Origin: Bacillota bacterium
GTDB taxonomy: Bacteria; Bacillota_A; Clostridia; Lachnospirales; Lachnospiraceae
Direction of reading: 5' to 3'
Length of the DNA: 64,000 nucleotides
NCBI GenBank assembly: GCA_023407175.1
Contig: JAEYMU010000012.1
Coordinates: 310,001-374,000 of the forward strand
Shown: positions 16,381 to 26,153 of the stretch, one piece after another
How positions within the stretch are numbered: position 1 is the stretch's first letter
How the letters are laid out: each line of letters begins with the position of its first letter
The notes under the pieces: generated by a model
Seen by the model: only the letters and a program-made list of their open reading frames with translations
The model's database searches: none
Told to the model about the DNA's origin: nothing
Translations under genes and position numbers: made by a program

Positions 16381-17907
16381 TTATTCTGAAGGGCTCCAAT
16401 CAATACCGAAGTATTGCAGCATGGCATCCTTATGATATTGATTTGCCTGCTCTGTTGCTTCTTCCGCATAATCGGCAGCCTTCGCTTTCCCGGTATCTAC
16501 AAGGTTGTGAATACCAATGTGATTGAAATATTCATCACAGAAGGTCCAGTATCCGGCAATTGACATCCAGCCGTAAGGAATTGGTCTCGTACACTTTTCA
16601 AAGTATGCATCCCAGTAAGGTCCGTCCTCTGAATCCGTCGGAAATAAGCTTCTGTAATCAGCCCAGATCTCCTCATCCAGGGTAATGGGAACGGGAATGG
16701 AATCTCTGACCAGCGGATCCCCGTTTGCGTTTGTTATGCTCTGATCATGGTATATCTCCATTCTTGCCTTCCAGCCGTCAACGCCCCAGCCCATGAATTT
16801 AAGCAATTCGTATGCTTCCCTGGGATGCTCCGTGGAGGCCGAGATGCCGCCCATATCCAGGGTAGCAATCGTATTGGCAACGCCGTCCACCTTCTCAACG
16901 GAGGGAACCGGATAAGGAACATAGTCAATTCCAAGATCCACCTTATAAGCATCGGTATCCCAAAGATTCATATAGGTCCAGAAGGGCTCCGCCATAATTG
17001 CAACACGGCCGCTGCTGCCTGCCCAGCCTGCGGAGTCTCCCAGCCAGTTTTGCATGTCAATCGTATCACTGTCCGGTGCCACATAACCGGCAAGCTTAAG
17101 ATCCGCCTGCTGCTGCTCACCGACTGCCCAGATACTTAAATCAAAGCCTGTTCCGTCCCAGCCAAATTCGCCCTTGATCTCCTGTGAAGCCGCGATTCCG
17201 TATAAGCTATCAAGCCTGGTACCTCCTCCAACACCATAATAAGCGGGAGTCTGCGTCTTATCGGTCGCAGCCTTGATCAACGTAATCATCTCATCCCAGG
17301 TCCAGTCGGCGGAAGGCATGTCAAGGTTGAGTGTCTTCATGGCATTTCTGTCGATAAATACCGCACCGGGGAAGAATTTGATCGGAGTCGCCCATTTTCT
17401 TCCCGAATCATAGGTACCGATCCCAATCTCATTGATCGTCGTCAACAGATTCTGATTCTCCGGATCCGCATTCCATAAATCCGTCATATCATAAAGCAAT
17501 TGATTGGATAATGCGAAGTCACTGTCCGAGAACATGAAGCAGTCCGGAACAGTACCGGCCTGGATCAGGTTAAGCAGGGTGGTTCCGTAATCAGCTGCTG
17601 TAATGAACTGAACATTAACTGTAATGTTAGGGTATTTCTCCATGAATTTCTTCGCCAGCTCCTGCGTAAGCACATCGCTGTCGAAATTCAGATAGGTCAG
17701 GGTGATCGGCTCGGTTGTCATCGCCGGTAAACCGGATGCATCGGTACCGTCATCCGTTGTTGCCGCCGTAGTGGGAGCACCGGTTGCTGTGGTCCCCGTC
17801 TTGTCCGTATCCTTCTTATCCCCGTCGCTGCTGCCACCAAAAACACAGCCTGACATCAGGGATACACACAGAGCTAGCGTCATAAATAAACTAAGCAGTT
17901 TCTTCAT
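16381..17907 (-). CDS. Carbohydrate ABC importer substrate-binding lipoprotein
   Basis: 508 residues. Lipoprotein signal MKKLLSLFMTLALCVSLMSGC (lipid on Cys21), then a Thr/Asp-rich linker to about residue 58. The rest is a family 1 extracellular solute-binding protein: ITLTYLNFDSDVLTQELAKKFMEKYPNITVNVQF, the VPDCFMFSDSDFALSNQLLYDMT segment and the WDEMI motif. Anchored outside, it should capture oligosaccharides and hand them to the permease pair encoded just upstream (18034-19984). Neighbouring enzymes point to arabino-oligosaccharides. AGGAGGTTT precedes the ATG. No ATPase gene is in the cluster. Confidence 0.93.
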   Translation of the reverse strand: MKKLLSLFMTLALCVSLMSGCVFGGSSDGDKKDTDKTGTTATGAPTTAATTDDGTDASGLPAMTTEPITLTYLNFDSDVLTQELAKKFMEKYPNITVNVQFITAADYGTTLLNLIQAGTVPDCFMFSDSDFALSNQLLYDMTDLWNADPENQNLLTTINEIGIGTYDSGRKWATPIKFFPGAVFIDRNAMKTLNLDMPSADWTWDEMITLIKAATDKTQTPAYYGVGGGTRLDSLYGIAASQEIKGEFGWDGTGFDLSIWAVGEQQQADLKLAGYVAPDSDTIDMQNWLGDSAGWAGSSGRVAIMAEPFWTYMNLWDTDAYKVDLGIDYVPYPVPSVEKVDGVANTIATLDMGGISASTEHPREAYELLKFMGWGVDGWKARMEIYHDQSITNANGDPLVRDSIPVPITLDEEIWADYRSLFPTDSEDGPYWDAYFEKCTRPIPYGWMSIAGYWTFCDEYFNHIGIHNLVDTGKAKAADYAEEATEQANQYHKDAMLQYFGIDWSPSE

Positions 17908-18033
17908 AAATAAACCTCCTCCAATATAATTTTTTAATGATAGAGTCCCGGCACAGCTGCTGAACCGGTTGATGCTCTATGAAAATATCATGAACATGCC
18001 GGGCAGGAATACCTGCCGCGATACATGCAATGA

Positions 18034-19020
18034 TCATTCTCCGGTAATACCGGTACGGTCAATGCTTTCCACAAAGAATCTCTGAAGTATAAAATACATA
18101 ATCAGCACCGGACCGATGCTTAACATGGTTGCCGCCATACGGATCGATTCATTGTTACTGGTGGTAACTCCGTTAAGTGTGGACAAAAACGCCTCGCTGT
18201 AATTGGCGTCAAAAACCTTCAGCTGGATTAGCAGTGTGGTCCAGCCGCCCTTGACATAGAGTCCGCTGACATAAAGCTGCGTCAGATAGGATTCATTCCA
18301 GTACCAGACGATGGAGAACAGGAATACGGTGATAACTGCCGGAATCGCTGAAGGCAGCGATATCCTTAAGAAGGATTTAAAATAGCCCGCTCCGTCAATC
18401 TGGGCCGCCTCGATCAGAACCTTCGGAACCTGCTTGAAAAACTGGTAAAAAATCAGGATAAAGATCGGGGCATTCAGGCCCTGGCCTAAAATGGACGGAA
18501 ATACGAAGGCCCAGAGCGAATTTGCGATTTTTAGCTCATTATAAAGCACATAGGTCGGTGCCATAGTGATCTGGGGCGGAAGGATGTAGGAAAATATCAG
18601 TAATGCCATCAGTATTTTCTTACCCCGGAAGTTAAACCGCGCAAAGCCGTAGCCTACAATAGAGCAGACCACCACATTGATTACGGTGGGGAGTCCCGCA
18701 ACAATCACGCTCTGAATAAAGGATTTTACATAATTCATACTGATTGCCGCCTGCCTGTAATTATCCAGATACAGGCTGCTGGGTATCCAGCTGATCGAGG
18801 TATCCAAAAGATCGTCCAAATTCATGAAGCTTCGGCTGATCATATAGAGCACCGGATATAAGTATACAAAACCGATGCAAATCAGAAGAGCATAAACAAC
18901 AAGCTGCTTTGCCAGCCCGTCCTTCTCCCTGGTGCCCATCAGCAATCTATGGAGCTTGTTTTTAATTGCCTCCGTATCAGGCCGTTTTCTTATTATATTT
19001 TTCCATCCTGGCTGCGCCAC
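18034..19020 (-). CDS. Carbohydrate ABC importer permease, MalG type
   Basis: 328 residues, six predicted helices. The start is GTG at 19020, preceded by AGGAGGGGAAAAC. The coding region overlaps the end of the MalF-type gene by 44 bases in another frame. The inner-membrane EAA loop is present (IEAAQIDGAGYFKSFLRISLPS), as is YILPPQITMAPTYVLYNEL. It pairs with the MalF-type permease at 18977-19984. ATP hydrolysis must come from a shared MsmX-like ATPase encoded elsewhere, which is common in Firmicutes. Confidence 0.93.
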   Translation of the reverse strand: MAQPGWKNIIRKRPDTEAIKNKLHRLLMGTREKDGLAKQLVVYALLICIGFVYLYPVLYMISRSFMNLDDLLDTSISWIPSSLYLDNYRQAAISMNYVKSFIQSVIVAGLPTVINVVVCSIVGYGFARFNFRGKKILMALLIFSYILPPQITMAPTYVLYNELKIANSLWAFVFPSILGQGLNAPIFILIFYQFFKQVPKVLIEAAQIDGAGYFKSFLRISLPSAIPAVITVFLFSIVWYWNESYLTQLYVSGLYVKGGWTTLLIQLKVFDANYSEAFLSTLNGVTTSNNESIRMAATMLSIGPVLIMYFILQRFFVESIDRTGITGE

Positions 19021-19984
19021 GTTTTCCCCTCCTTTTTGCCCGTCTGATCGCTCTTGCCTGCTTTTTCTGTTCCTTATTAAAGCGCTTCACCATCTTGTCA
19101 TAAGCATCTTTTCTGGTAAGCAGCACCAGCGCCACAATACCGACCAGGGCGGTAACCAGCACCGAATATGCCCATGCCATTGCCGAAGCATAGCCATAGC
19201 CCTTATTTCCGGCAAACATGGCCGCCTGTATGACGTTAACAATGGCATTATGCTCGTTGTTTGACATAAAAATTACCGTGTACACTGCATTTAACAATAT
19301 CATCGGCTTAATCGTCGGCATGGTAATCTTCCAGAAGCATTCCCAGCCGGAGCCGCCGTCGATCTTCGCCGCCTCATACAAAGAGCTGTCAATCTTCTGG
19401 AGTGCCGACAGGAAAATCAGTATCTGAACTCCGGAATACCAGAGGATCATTATGATGTTGCTGAATACGTCGGTTATGGACTCTGCCATCGGAGCATACA
19501 TAAAGCTGTTCAGGGCTGAGGAAATGGCCTGTATGTTCAGTGCCGGAATCGTTGCCGCTCCCTGAGCCGTCAGCAGATTCATAACCGGTCCGCTGACGAT
19601 AATAACCGGAAGGAAGAAGATCAAACGGAAGAAGCCCTTCATCCTGATCTTTCCGTTCAGCATCATGGCAATCAGCAGGGAAAATACCACAATGATCGGT
19701 ACCGACATCAGGGTTTCCATAAAGTAACCTGCCAGCAACACGGGAAAATCCTTATCCTCCATCAGAACCTGAACGTAATTGGTATAGCCGATAAAGCTAA
19801 TCTTCATACCCATCGCAGTCATTTTGATATCAGCCAGGGAGTACTGAAAGGATTCCAACAATGGCTTGATCAGGAAGATGACCACACCGATCAGCCAGGG
19901 CAGGATGAAAATATATCCGATTCTCGCCTCCCGGCGCTCGATCTTACCCAGCTTCACCTTTTTTACTTTCTTACTTTTACTCAT
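18977..19984 (-). CDS. Carbohydrate ABC importer permease, MalF type
   Basis: 335 residues, six helices, a strongly basic N-terminus (MSKSKKVKKVKLGKIERREARIGY would be its cytoplasmic start) and a very basic C-terminal tail. The EAA loop reads YEAAKIDGGSGWECFWKITMPT. Its ATG overlaps the DUF5696 stop (ATGA, 4 bases), so translation is coupled. It works with the MalG-type permease and the lipoprotein at 16381-17907. Confidence 0.93.
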   Translation of the reverse strand: MSKSKKVKKVKLGKIERREARIGYIFILPWLIGVVIFLIKPLLESFQYSLADIKMTAMGMKISFIGYTNYVQVLMEDKDFPVLLAGYFMETLMSVPIIVVFSLLIAMMLNGKIRMKGFFRLIFFLPVIIVSGPVMNLLTAQGAATIPALNIQAISSALNSFMYAPMAESITDVFSNIIMILWYSGVQILIFLSALQKIDSSLYEAAKIDGGSGWECFWKITMPTIKPMILLNAVYTVIFMSNNEHNAIVNVIQAAMFAGNKGYGYASAMAWAYSVLVTALVGIVALVLLTRKDAYDKMVKRFNKEQKKQARAIRRAKRRGKRGAARMEKYNKKTA

Positions 19985-22239
19985 TGGGCATCACCTACCT
20001 TATATGACATTGCATCAATTACGACGTTGTTAACCGTCTGTTCTTCACTGCTGTAATTGATGTAAATGTTAATTCCGTTGCTGTAGCCCACGACGGTCAC
20101 TCCGTTGTCGAGACGCTCATGGCTGACGATACAGGCATCCAAAACCGCATCGTTCACTGCCTGAAGCTCCTTTGTATATTTAACGATCTGCTCCTTATAG
20201 GTATCATATTTGGAGCTGTAGATATTCGCCGAATTCGTGTAGATCAGCTTGGAGGAATCCTCCTCGGTAATATAGAAGGAAGGATAAACGCCCGTTTCTA
20301 CCAGCTTCAGGAAAAACTCCTTCTCATTTGCCTCAAAGTTCACGTAATCGGAATACATCGGGAGGATTCCCTTCAGCACCATGGACAGAAACGGAATATC
20401 CTCATCCGTAAAATTATAATCCGAGGTTCCCACCGGCATGTCAAGAAAAGCCTCCGTATTGTTCCAAAGATAGGAAAATGGCTGCTCCAGCACCAGCTCA
20501 AGGCTTTGATCGGCCTTATCGACCGCTGCCTCATAGGCTTCCATGGTATTGCTTCTGGAATAGTAGCTGCCTCCGTAGCTGTAGGAGAACAGAGCATTTG
20601 AAATACCTGCCAGAGCAATTCTTATGATTCCCTTCTTCGTATACTGCCCGGTCAGCTTATTTAAAAAGTAGCTGCTTCGTGTCGGTGTAAGATACAGCAT
20701 TTCCTCATAAACAGTCTGATAGGTATTTTCCTCATAAAGCCTTTTGTTATTTTTCTTGACCACATTAAAGGTGGTGTTGTTCTCATCCGGATTGATTCTG
20801 AGCGCATCCTGATACAGGTACAGGAGATTTCCCGAAGCATTTGCTTCCTTCAAAAGCTTAGTCAGATCCTTTGTTCCGCCGATGGAGCCGTCCGCCTTGT
20901 AGGCGGTAACCGGCAGCTGGTTGATTCCGCCCTTCTGCCAGCCCTTATATAGGGAAAGCACACCGGTTACCCCCGCCTCCCCAAGGTCGCTGTAAATATT
21001 GCGAATATCATCCGTCGTGGTCACGGTAACACTTCTCTTTGTAATCAGCCAGTTCTCCTTGTCACTTCCCAGAAAATCCACCCGTGTATGATAGGTGTTG
21101 TCCTTCACATGAATCTCACCCTGATCGAGCAGATAGTTCCGGTAGGTTACGGCAAGTCCGGTATAGTTGGCCTTATCGCCGTCTACCAGGCAGTATTTCA
21201 CCTTAATGTCAAAATGCGATCTGTCCTCCTCCAGCTTTTGAATCGAGCCGGAATTGCTCTGGCTGGTCGGCTGGGTATACACCTTTCTCAAGATGAATTT
21301 CGGATAGATACGGTTATAGGCTACTACCACACCATTGGGATAAGCCTCAATGCTCGCCCTTTCCGCTCCGCCTTCAATAATGCCCAGATACCCGAGCTGT
21401 TTGGAGGTATGCACCATTCCGAAAACCGGAGCAAGAACTTTTTCAGCGTCATTTACCGTCTGGTACATATCCCACAGCAGAGCCTCCTCCCCGCTGTCCG
21501 CAAAGCCGCTGTCGTCTCCGTAGACCATCTTGGAGTAGCCTCCGGTCAGACGGCCTTCCTTATCGTCAAGATAAATCAAAGCGCCGTTGCCGTCCGGTAT
21601 GAACATATACCCTTGTGTCTCTCCCAGATAGGTACTTCCCAAAAACGGGAATACATTAATTGCTCCGATATGATATTTTTCCGAATTCTCTATGATAGAG
21701 GCATCCGGGATTTCTACGTTCAGAGCACCGTCCTTCAGTGTTACATATACCTCGAAGTAAAACTCAAAATCCGGAAAGGCCACATAGGCATGAAAGCCAT
21801 CGTCTATTTCCTCAATTGTTATATTCGACGCATTGTTGATAAAATCCGCCTGTACCTTATCGTTCAGGTTATCAATTACGTTCAGTACAATACCGGATTT
21901 CATAAAGCCCTGCCATTGTGCGTTATTTTTGCCGTCATCATTTACAACCGTCGACTCAAGGGTTTCTCCCGTTGTCTTATCCTTAATTGTGATGGACAGT
22001 GTCGGCCCATCCAGATACAGCTCATAATTTCCATTTTCGGCGACCAGCTTATTACTGTACTGATCGGCATTGGGTGCCGGATAGGACACCTCCGTTACCG
22101 TACTGCTTTCATCTCCGTTGTCTGCGGTTCCCGCCTTCTGGATCTGTACTGCAATCAGAATCAGCACCACCAAAATAAGCAGAGGCAAGAGCTTTTTCAG
22201 CAAAATTTTTACTACAGCGGATGTCTTTTTAGATTCCAA
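19981..22239 (-). CDS. DUF5696 domain membrane protein
   Basis: 752 residues from TTG at 22239, which overlaps the end of the YIP1 gene by 11 bases and follows GAGGTGG. One N-terminal helix (about 10-27) anchors a large extracytoplasmic part. That part starts with beta-rich sequence (NGNYELYLDGPTLSITIKDKTTGE) and continues with a segment resembling a TIM-barrel-like region (about 390-620, with GVTGVLSLYKGWQKGG and YLYQDALRINPD). This is the DUF5696 family. It is often seen beside carbohydrate ABC permeases in Lachnospiraceae and Paenibacillaceae, but I know of no established role. A barrel core next to sugar transport genes could mean glycan binding or an enzyme. Here it sits between the two permease pairs of one operon. 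Confidence 0.85.
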   Translation of the reverse strand: MESKKTSAVVKILLKKLLPLLILVVLILIAVQIQKAGTADNGDESSTVTEVSYPAPNADQYSNKLVAENGNYELYLDGPTLSITIKDKTTGETLESTVVNDDGKNNAQWQGFMKSGIVLNVIDNLNDKVQADFINNASNITIEEIDDGFHAYVAFPDFEFYFEVYVTLKDGALNVEIPDASIIENSEKYHIGAINVFPFLGSTYLGETQGYMFIPDGNGALIYLDDKEGRLTGGYSKMVYGDDSGFADSGEEALLWDMYQTVNDAEKVLAPVFGMVHTSKQLGYLGIIEGGAERASIEAYPNGVVVAYNRIYPKFILRKVYTQPTSQSNSGSIQKLEEDRSHFDIKVKYCLVDGDKANYTGLAVTYRNYLLDQGEIHVKDNTYHTRVDFLGSDKENWLITKRSVTVTTTDDIRNIYSDLGEAGVTGVLSLYKGWQKGGINQLPVTAYKADGSIGGTKDLTKLLKEANASGNLLYLYQDALRINPDENNTTFNVVKKNNKRLYEENTYQTVYEEMLYLTPTRSSYFLNKLTGQYTKKGIIRIALAGISNALFSYSYGGSYYSRSNTMEAYEAAVDKADQSLELVLEQPFSYLWNNTEAFLDMPVGTSDYNFTDEDIPFLSMVLKGILPMYSDYVNFEANEKEFFLKLVETGVYPSFYITEEDSSKLIYTNSANIYSSKYDTYKEQIVKYTKELQAVNDAVLDACIVSHERLDNGVTVVGYSNGINIYINYSSEEQTVNNVVIDAMSYKVGDAQ

Positions 22240-24277
22240 GCCGATACACCACCTCTCCGCAGATTGAAACTATAAAATCAAATACCTGTGACCACAGGAT
22301 ATAAAGTATGAATACCAGCAGTAGCGCAATCAGAGCCGCAAAGAAGGTTAATCCAATGACCTTGGCCGTTTCCTTGACTGTCAGGTTGTTCAGCTCCTTG
22401 ATTGTAATAATAATCAGGATAATCATCCAGGCCGTGATCAGGACCTTAGGAAACTGGAGTAAAAATCTCTCATTATAGGTAACCACATGGCTGATGAGAA
22501 AAATAAAGGGCTGGAAAATCAAATACGGCGTCAAGCAGTAGATAAAGCCGCAATAAATCTGTTTAAAGGAGCCCTCGCCGTCATTGATCGTACAGATCAG
22601 ATAATTGCAGGCGGTCAGCAGCAGGAAGGCAATCAGAACCGTTCCGATGTCGGAGATCAGGTTATATCTGCCCTCTCTTACTGTTTTAAACAGAAAGCCC
22701 GTATAATATTTATCAATCACATTGAATAAAATAAACAGCGCCAACAGGATATTCGCACTCAGATAGGAGGACTTCCCTTCCCATCTTACTCCGTAGCAGC
22801 CATCAATCGGATGCTTGAAGAAATAAAGTGCATATTTCAGCCGCGCAAGCAGCGGCTTTTTTTCCGCCTCCTGACGGAGTTTTATCATATTATTAAATAT
22901 TCCTGTTTTTTTCTGCAGATATTTTAAAATACGACGCAGGATTACCAGCAGAACAATAATGCCTACCACCGGTATCAGGTATTTTCTAAGCCAGAGGTTT
23001 CGAATCTCCCAGAAGGCATCCGAGTAAGTGGAACGGCTATTGGCCAGCTTGGCATATTTCATGGCCTCAGTGTAATTCTCCTCCTGCAAAAGCGCGCGGC
23101 CCATCATCTTATTGGAATAGCCGAACATACTGTTCATTGTGAGAATTTCGCTGAGCGGTTCCTTGCTTTCCGTATAACGTCCCTTGGAATAAAGATATAA
23201 TGCGTTATGCAGCAGATTGGTGAATTCAGTGGGGGCAAAAATCTGAATCTGATTCATTTCCGAATCGAGGATGTAGATTTTATCCTCCGAATCCACGCTG
23301 ATTGCTTCCGCCTTCTTGCACAGACCGATCCGCTGTCTTCCGTCATCACTGCCTCCGAATACGAACAGCATATTGCCCTCGTTGCTGAATTCATAGATAT
23401 AGCCCTGTGAAGAAACCATAAATACATTCTCATGGCTGCCGGCGGTTACGGCCACCGGATAGTTATCCCAGTCGTCGGGGGTGATGACATTCTTTCCGGC
23501 GATATTCAGCCGCTTTAAGGTGTCCAGCTTCTGCCCGTGGGTAACGGTGTAAATCAGTCCCTTTTCATCAATTGCCAGATTATCCGGTGTCGGTGGCTTA
23601 TTACTTACCTTTTTTGACTTCTGAACCTTGGTCGATACGGTTCGGATCAGCTTTTCCATAAAGGACAGATCCGTATCATTGGTTCCGAAATATCCGAGGA
23701 AGGTTCCTCCGCCTGTCGGGCTGATCTCTACGATACCGTTGGTATTTCCCTCACAGATGATAAACATGATACCCGCTTCATTTACCACGAGCTTGACAGG
23801 CTTAAAGTCTATACCCTCACCGTAAAGCGGATGCGTAGGCTTTCCATACTGATTCACCACATTGCCATTTTCATCAAATTCAAAGACCGCGGCGGCATCC
23901 CTGTCTGCAACGTAGACATGCTTATCGCCGGTAACATAGATACCGCAGGGATTCACCAGTACCTCCGAGCCGAACTCCCGGATATAATTACCCTTGGTAT
24001 CGGCCACGACAATTCTCCGGTTTCCCGTATCCGCAATATAGATTTCATTGTCTGCGGTAATCATCATGTCCTTTGCTCCAAAGAGGGAGGTATCACCAAT
24101 TTTGGTTATCGTATCGTAGGGGGTATAGGCTGCCTGGGTCTCAATTGCCCAATCGTAGCCGTCGTGCGTATAGGTTTTATAAGGAACATCGGCATAGGCC
24201 ACCGCCGAATCCATTCCGACCATCGATATCAATAATAGTAAAAGCACACTGAATAAAGGCTTTCGAATTTTTTTCAT
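22229..24277 (-). CDS. NHL-repeat and YIP1-domain membrane protein
   Basis: 682 residues. Signal peptide (1-29) and an extracytoplasmic beta-propeller of NHL repeats (about 50-350). Recurring units include DNEIYIADTGNRRIVVADTKGNYIREF, with at least five blades. A short TPR-like stretch follows (about 360-420: KGRYTESKEPLSEIL, EENYTEAMKYAKLA). After it come one helix (430-450), a cytoplasmic linker and a YIP1-type domain with about five helices (500-680). The propeller probably recognises ligand or partner outside, and the YIP1 part is membrane-embedded. Similar genes occur next to DUF5696 and sugar permeases in relatives, but a function is not established. It overlaps the DUF5696 gene. Confidence 0.85.
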   Translation of the reverse strand: MKKIRKPLFSVLLLLLISMVGMDSAVAYADVPYKTYTHDGYDWAIETQAAYTPYDTITKIGDTSLFGAKDMMITADNEIYIADTGNRRIVVADTKGNYIREFGSEVLVNPCGIYVTGDKHVYVADRDAAAVFEFDENGNVVNQYGKPTHPLYGEGIDFKPVKLVVNEAGIMFIICEGNTNGIVEISPTGGGTFLGYFGTNDTDLSFMEKLIRTVSTKVQKSKKVSNKPPTPDNLAIDEKGLIYTVTHGQKLDTLKRLNIAGKNVITPDDWDNYPVAVTAGSHENVFMVSSQGYIYEFSNEGNMLFVFGGSDDGRQRIGLCKKAEAISVDSEDKIYILDSEMNQIQIFAPTEFTNLLHNALYLYSKGRYTESKEPLSEILTMNSMFGYSNKMMGRALLQEENYTEAMKYAKLANSRSTYSDAFWEIRNLWLRKYLIPVVGIIVLLVILRRILKYLQKKTGIFNNMIKLRQEAEKKPLLARLKYALYFFKHPIDGCYGVRWEGKSSYLSANILLALFILFNVIDKYYTGFLFKTVREGRYNLISDIGTVLIAFLLLTACNYLICTINDGEGSFKQIYCGFIYCLTPYLIFQPFIFLISHVVTYNERFLLQFPKVLITAWMIILIIITIKELNNLTVKETAKVIGLTFFAALIALLLVFILYILWSQVFDFIVSICGEVVYRLGI

Positions 24278-24334
24278 TATTTTTAGCTTCCCGTCATATG
24301 ATGTTCAAAGGAAGCCTGCCCTCCTCTCTCCTTC

Positions 24335-25219
24335 TTATTTAATACCCGAGTGTGCCATGGTATTCATAATACTGTTCTGTAATATGATAAACAGGATTAA
24401 GTTGGGTAGAAACATAATCAGGGAAGCCGCAGCCGCCATACCCTGTCCGGCAATGTTCACACCGCTGGTCAGGTCCGTTTGATTCGCCAGGGTATTCATA
24501 TAAAATGCCAGGGTTTTCAGCCCCTCATCATTTACATAGTAGTTGGAGGTCTCCAGATTCACCCATACCTGCTGGAATACCAGAATTGCTGCTGTCGCGA
24601 TAGCCGGCCTGATCAGCGGTATAATGATCTTATAATATACCTTGAAATCTCCGGCGCCATCAATATAAGCAGCTTCCAGGAGGGAATCCGGCACCTGATC
24701 GATAAACTGCTTTACCAGGAAAAGCGCAACTGGCAGCGGAATAAGCGGCAGTATATGTGCAAAATATGTATTGGTGAGTCCCAACACATTAACCGTCAGA
24801 TATCTGGGAATCATAACTGCTACAGGAACAAACATAAGCGCTGCCTGATTGATATTCATCATCGCGAATTTTCCCTTGAATTTCAGCTTTGACAAAGCGA
24901 AACCGGCTGCTGTCGATAATATAATGGAGGAAAAAACGACTATGACCGTAATCAGAATACTGTTGAATACATAGCGGCTCATGGGTATTCCCGAGGTTCT
25001 TGACAGCTTGAACAGCTTTGTAAAGTTGTCAAGGGTCGGATTTATAACAAAAAATCTGGGTGGGAATGCAAATAATTCCTCCATGGGCTTGAAGGCATGA
25101 TTGATGATGAAAATAATCGGAAGCCCCATAAACAGCACCAACGGAAGTAATATAACTATAATCTTGAACTGCCCCTTTTCAAATCTGCGGGGATTAATTC
25201 GGTTACCTTTATATGCCAT
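24335..25219 (-). CDS. Carbohydrate ABC importer permease, MalG type (second set)
   Basis: 294 residues, six helices. The EAA loop reads LEAAYIDGAGDFKVYYKIIIPLI. Start ATG at 25219 with AAGGAG upstream. It pairs with the 25234-26139 permease and presumably with the large binding-protein fusion upstream. This is the second permease pair in the same operon. No ATPase gene accompanies it. Confidence 0.93.
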   Translation of the reverse strand: MAYKGNRINPRRFEKGQFKIIVILLPLVLFMGLPIIFIINHAFKPMEELFAFPPRFFVINPTLDNFTKLFKLSRTSGIPMSRYVFNSILITVIVVFSSIILSTAAGFALSKLKFKGKFAMMNINQAALMFVPVAVMIPRYLTVNVLGLTNTYFAHILPLIPLPVALFLVKQFIDQVPDSLLEAAYIDGAGDFKVYYKIIIPLIRPAIATAAILVFQQVWVNLETSNYYVNDEGLKTLAFYMNTLANQTDLTSGVNIAGQGMAAAASLIMFLPNLILFIILQNSIMNTMAHSGIK

Positions 25220-25233
25220 ACAGTATCTCCTTC

Positions 25234-26139
25234 CTAGTCTTCCGAGAACAGCTTCTTTGAAATCGCGGAGAACAAATATACAATTCCAAGCAGCGCTACG
25301 GAAACCGCAGCCGCATATCCCATCTCATATCGAATAAAGCCGTAATCCTCAATATGATTTACAATCAGCTGCGCCGCATAATTGGCCGTCGGATTGCCCG
25401 CCAGCTGTGAACTGATCACACCGTTTTGGAAGGCGCCTACGATGGACATAACCGCTGCAAAAAGCATCTGGGGCTTCATATTGGGAATGGTAATATAAAT
25501 CATCTCCTGGAAGCGGTTTTTCACACCATCAATAGCCGCGGCTTCATATAAGGTCTCATCCGAGTTCAAAATACCTGCAAGAATTGCCAGGAAGCCGACA
25601 CCCATACTGCTCCAGAGGCCTATGATAATAACGATCGGAAGCAAATACTCCACATTCACCATCCAGATAATCGGATCATGGATCAGTCCCAGCTTTATCA
25701 GCCAGCTGTTGATGTACCCGGTCTGGTCGCCGGAGAACATAACCTTCCAGAGCACCATCATAGCAACACCGGAGGTCATGCTGGGCGAATACAGGATCAG
25801 CGCAAATATAGTTCTCGGCCCCTTGGTCAGCTGGGCCAGCGCCCAGGCTACAATAAAGGAGAGGATATATCCGCCGGGCCCGACAATCAATGCGTATTCC
25901 ACTGTATTGGGCAGGACATACTGCATGAAAACTTCGTCCTTGGTAATCAGATTGATATAATTTAAAAAGCCTGTAAATCCCGGAAACTCAATTGCATTAA
26001 AATTAGTAAAGGACAAACCGATTGCAATGACCACGGGGATCAGAATAAAAGTAAAGAACAGGAGTGCATAAGGGAGCAGAAAAAGGTACCCATTGTGGTT
26101 TCTGTATTCCCTTCTGCCAATTGATGTTTTTCGTTTCAT
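25234..26139 (-). CDS. Carbohydrate ABC importer permease, MalF type (second set)
   Basis: Preferred start ATG at 26139 ([13 protein letters not shown], the basic start usual for these permeases), 8 bases after GGGG. An ATG at 26154 overlaps the stop of the gene before (TGATG) and could also serve through coupling. 301 residues, six helices, EAA loop [20 protein letters not shown]. Function: one half of the membrane channel, with the 24335-25219 protein. Confidence 0.92.
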   Translation of the reverse strand: MKRKTSIGRREYRNHNGYLFLLPYALLFFTFILIPVVIAIGLSFTNFNAIEFPGFTGFLNYINLITKDEVFMQYVLPNTVEYALIVGPGGYILSFIVAWALAQLTKGPRTIFALILYSPSMTSGVAMMVLWKVMFSGDQTGYINSWLIKLGLIHDPIIWMVNVEYLLPIVIIIGLWSSMGVGFLAILAGILNSDETLYEAAAIDGVKNRFQEMIYITIPNMKPQMLFAAVMSIVGAFQNGVISSQLAGNPTANYAAQLIVNHIEDYGFIRYEMGYAAAVSVALLGIVYLFSAISKKLFSED

Positions 26140-26153
26140 TGTAATTTCCCCCA

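Noticed and set aside
21088..22275. Open frame of 395 codons on the plus strand
   Set aside because: It lies fully opposite the DUF5696 gene and the end of the YIP1 gene, lacks a ribosome binding site and its translation shows no family motif. It is a shadow of codon bias.
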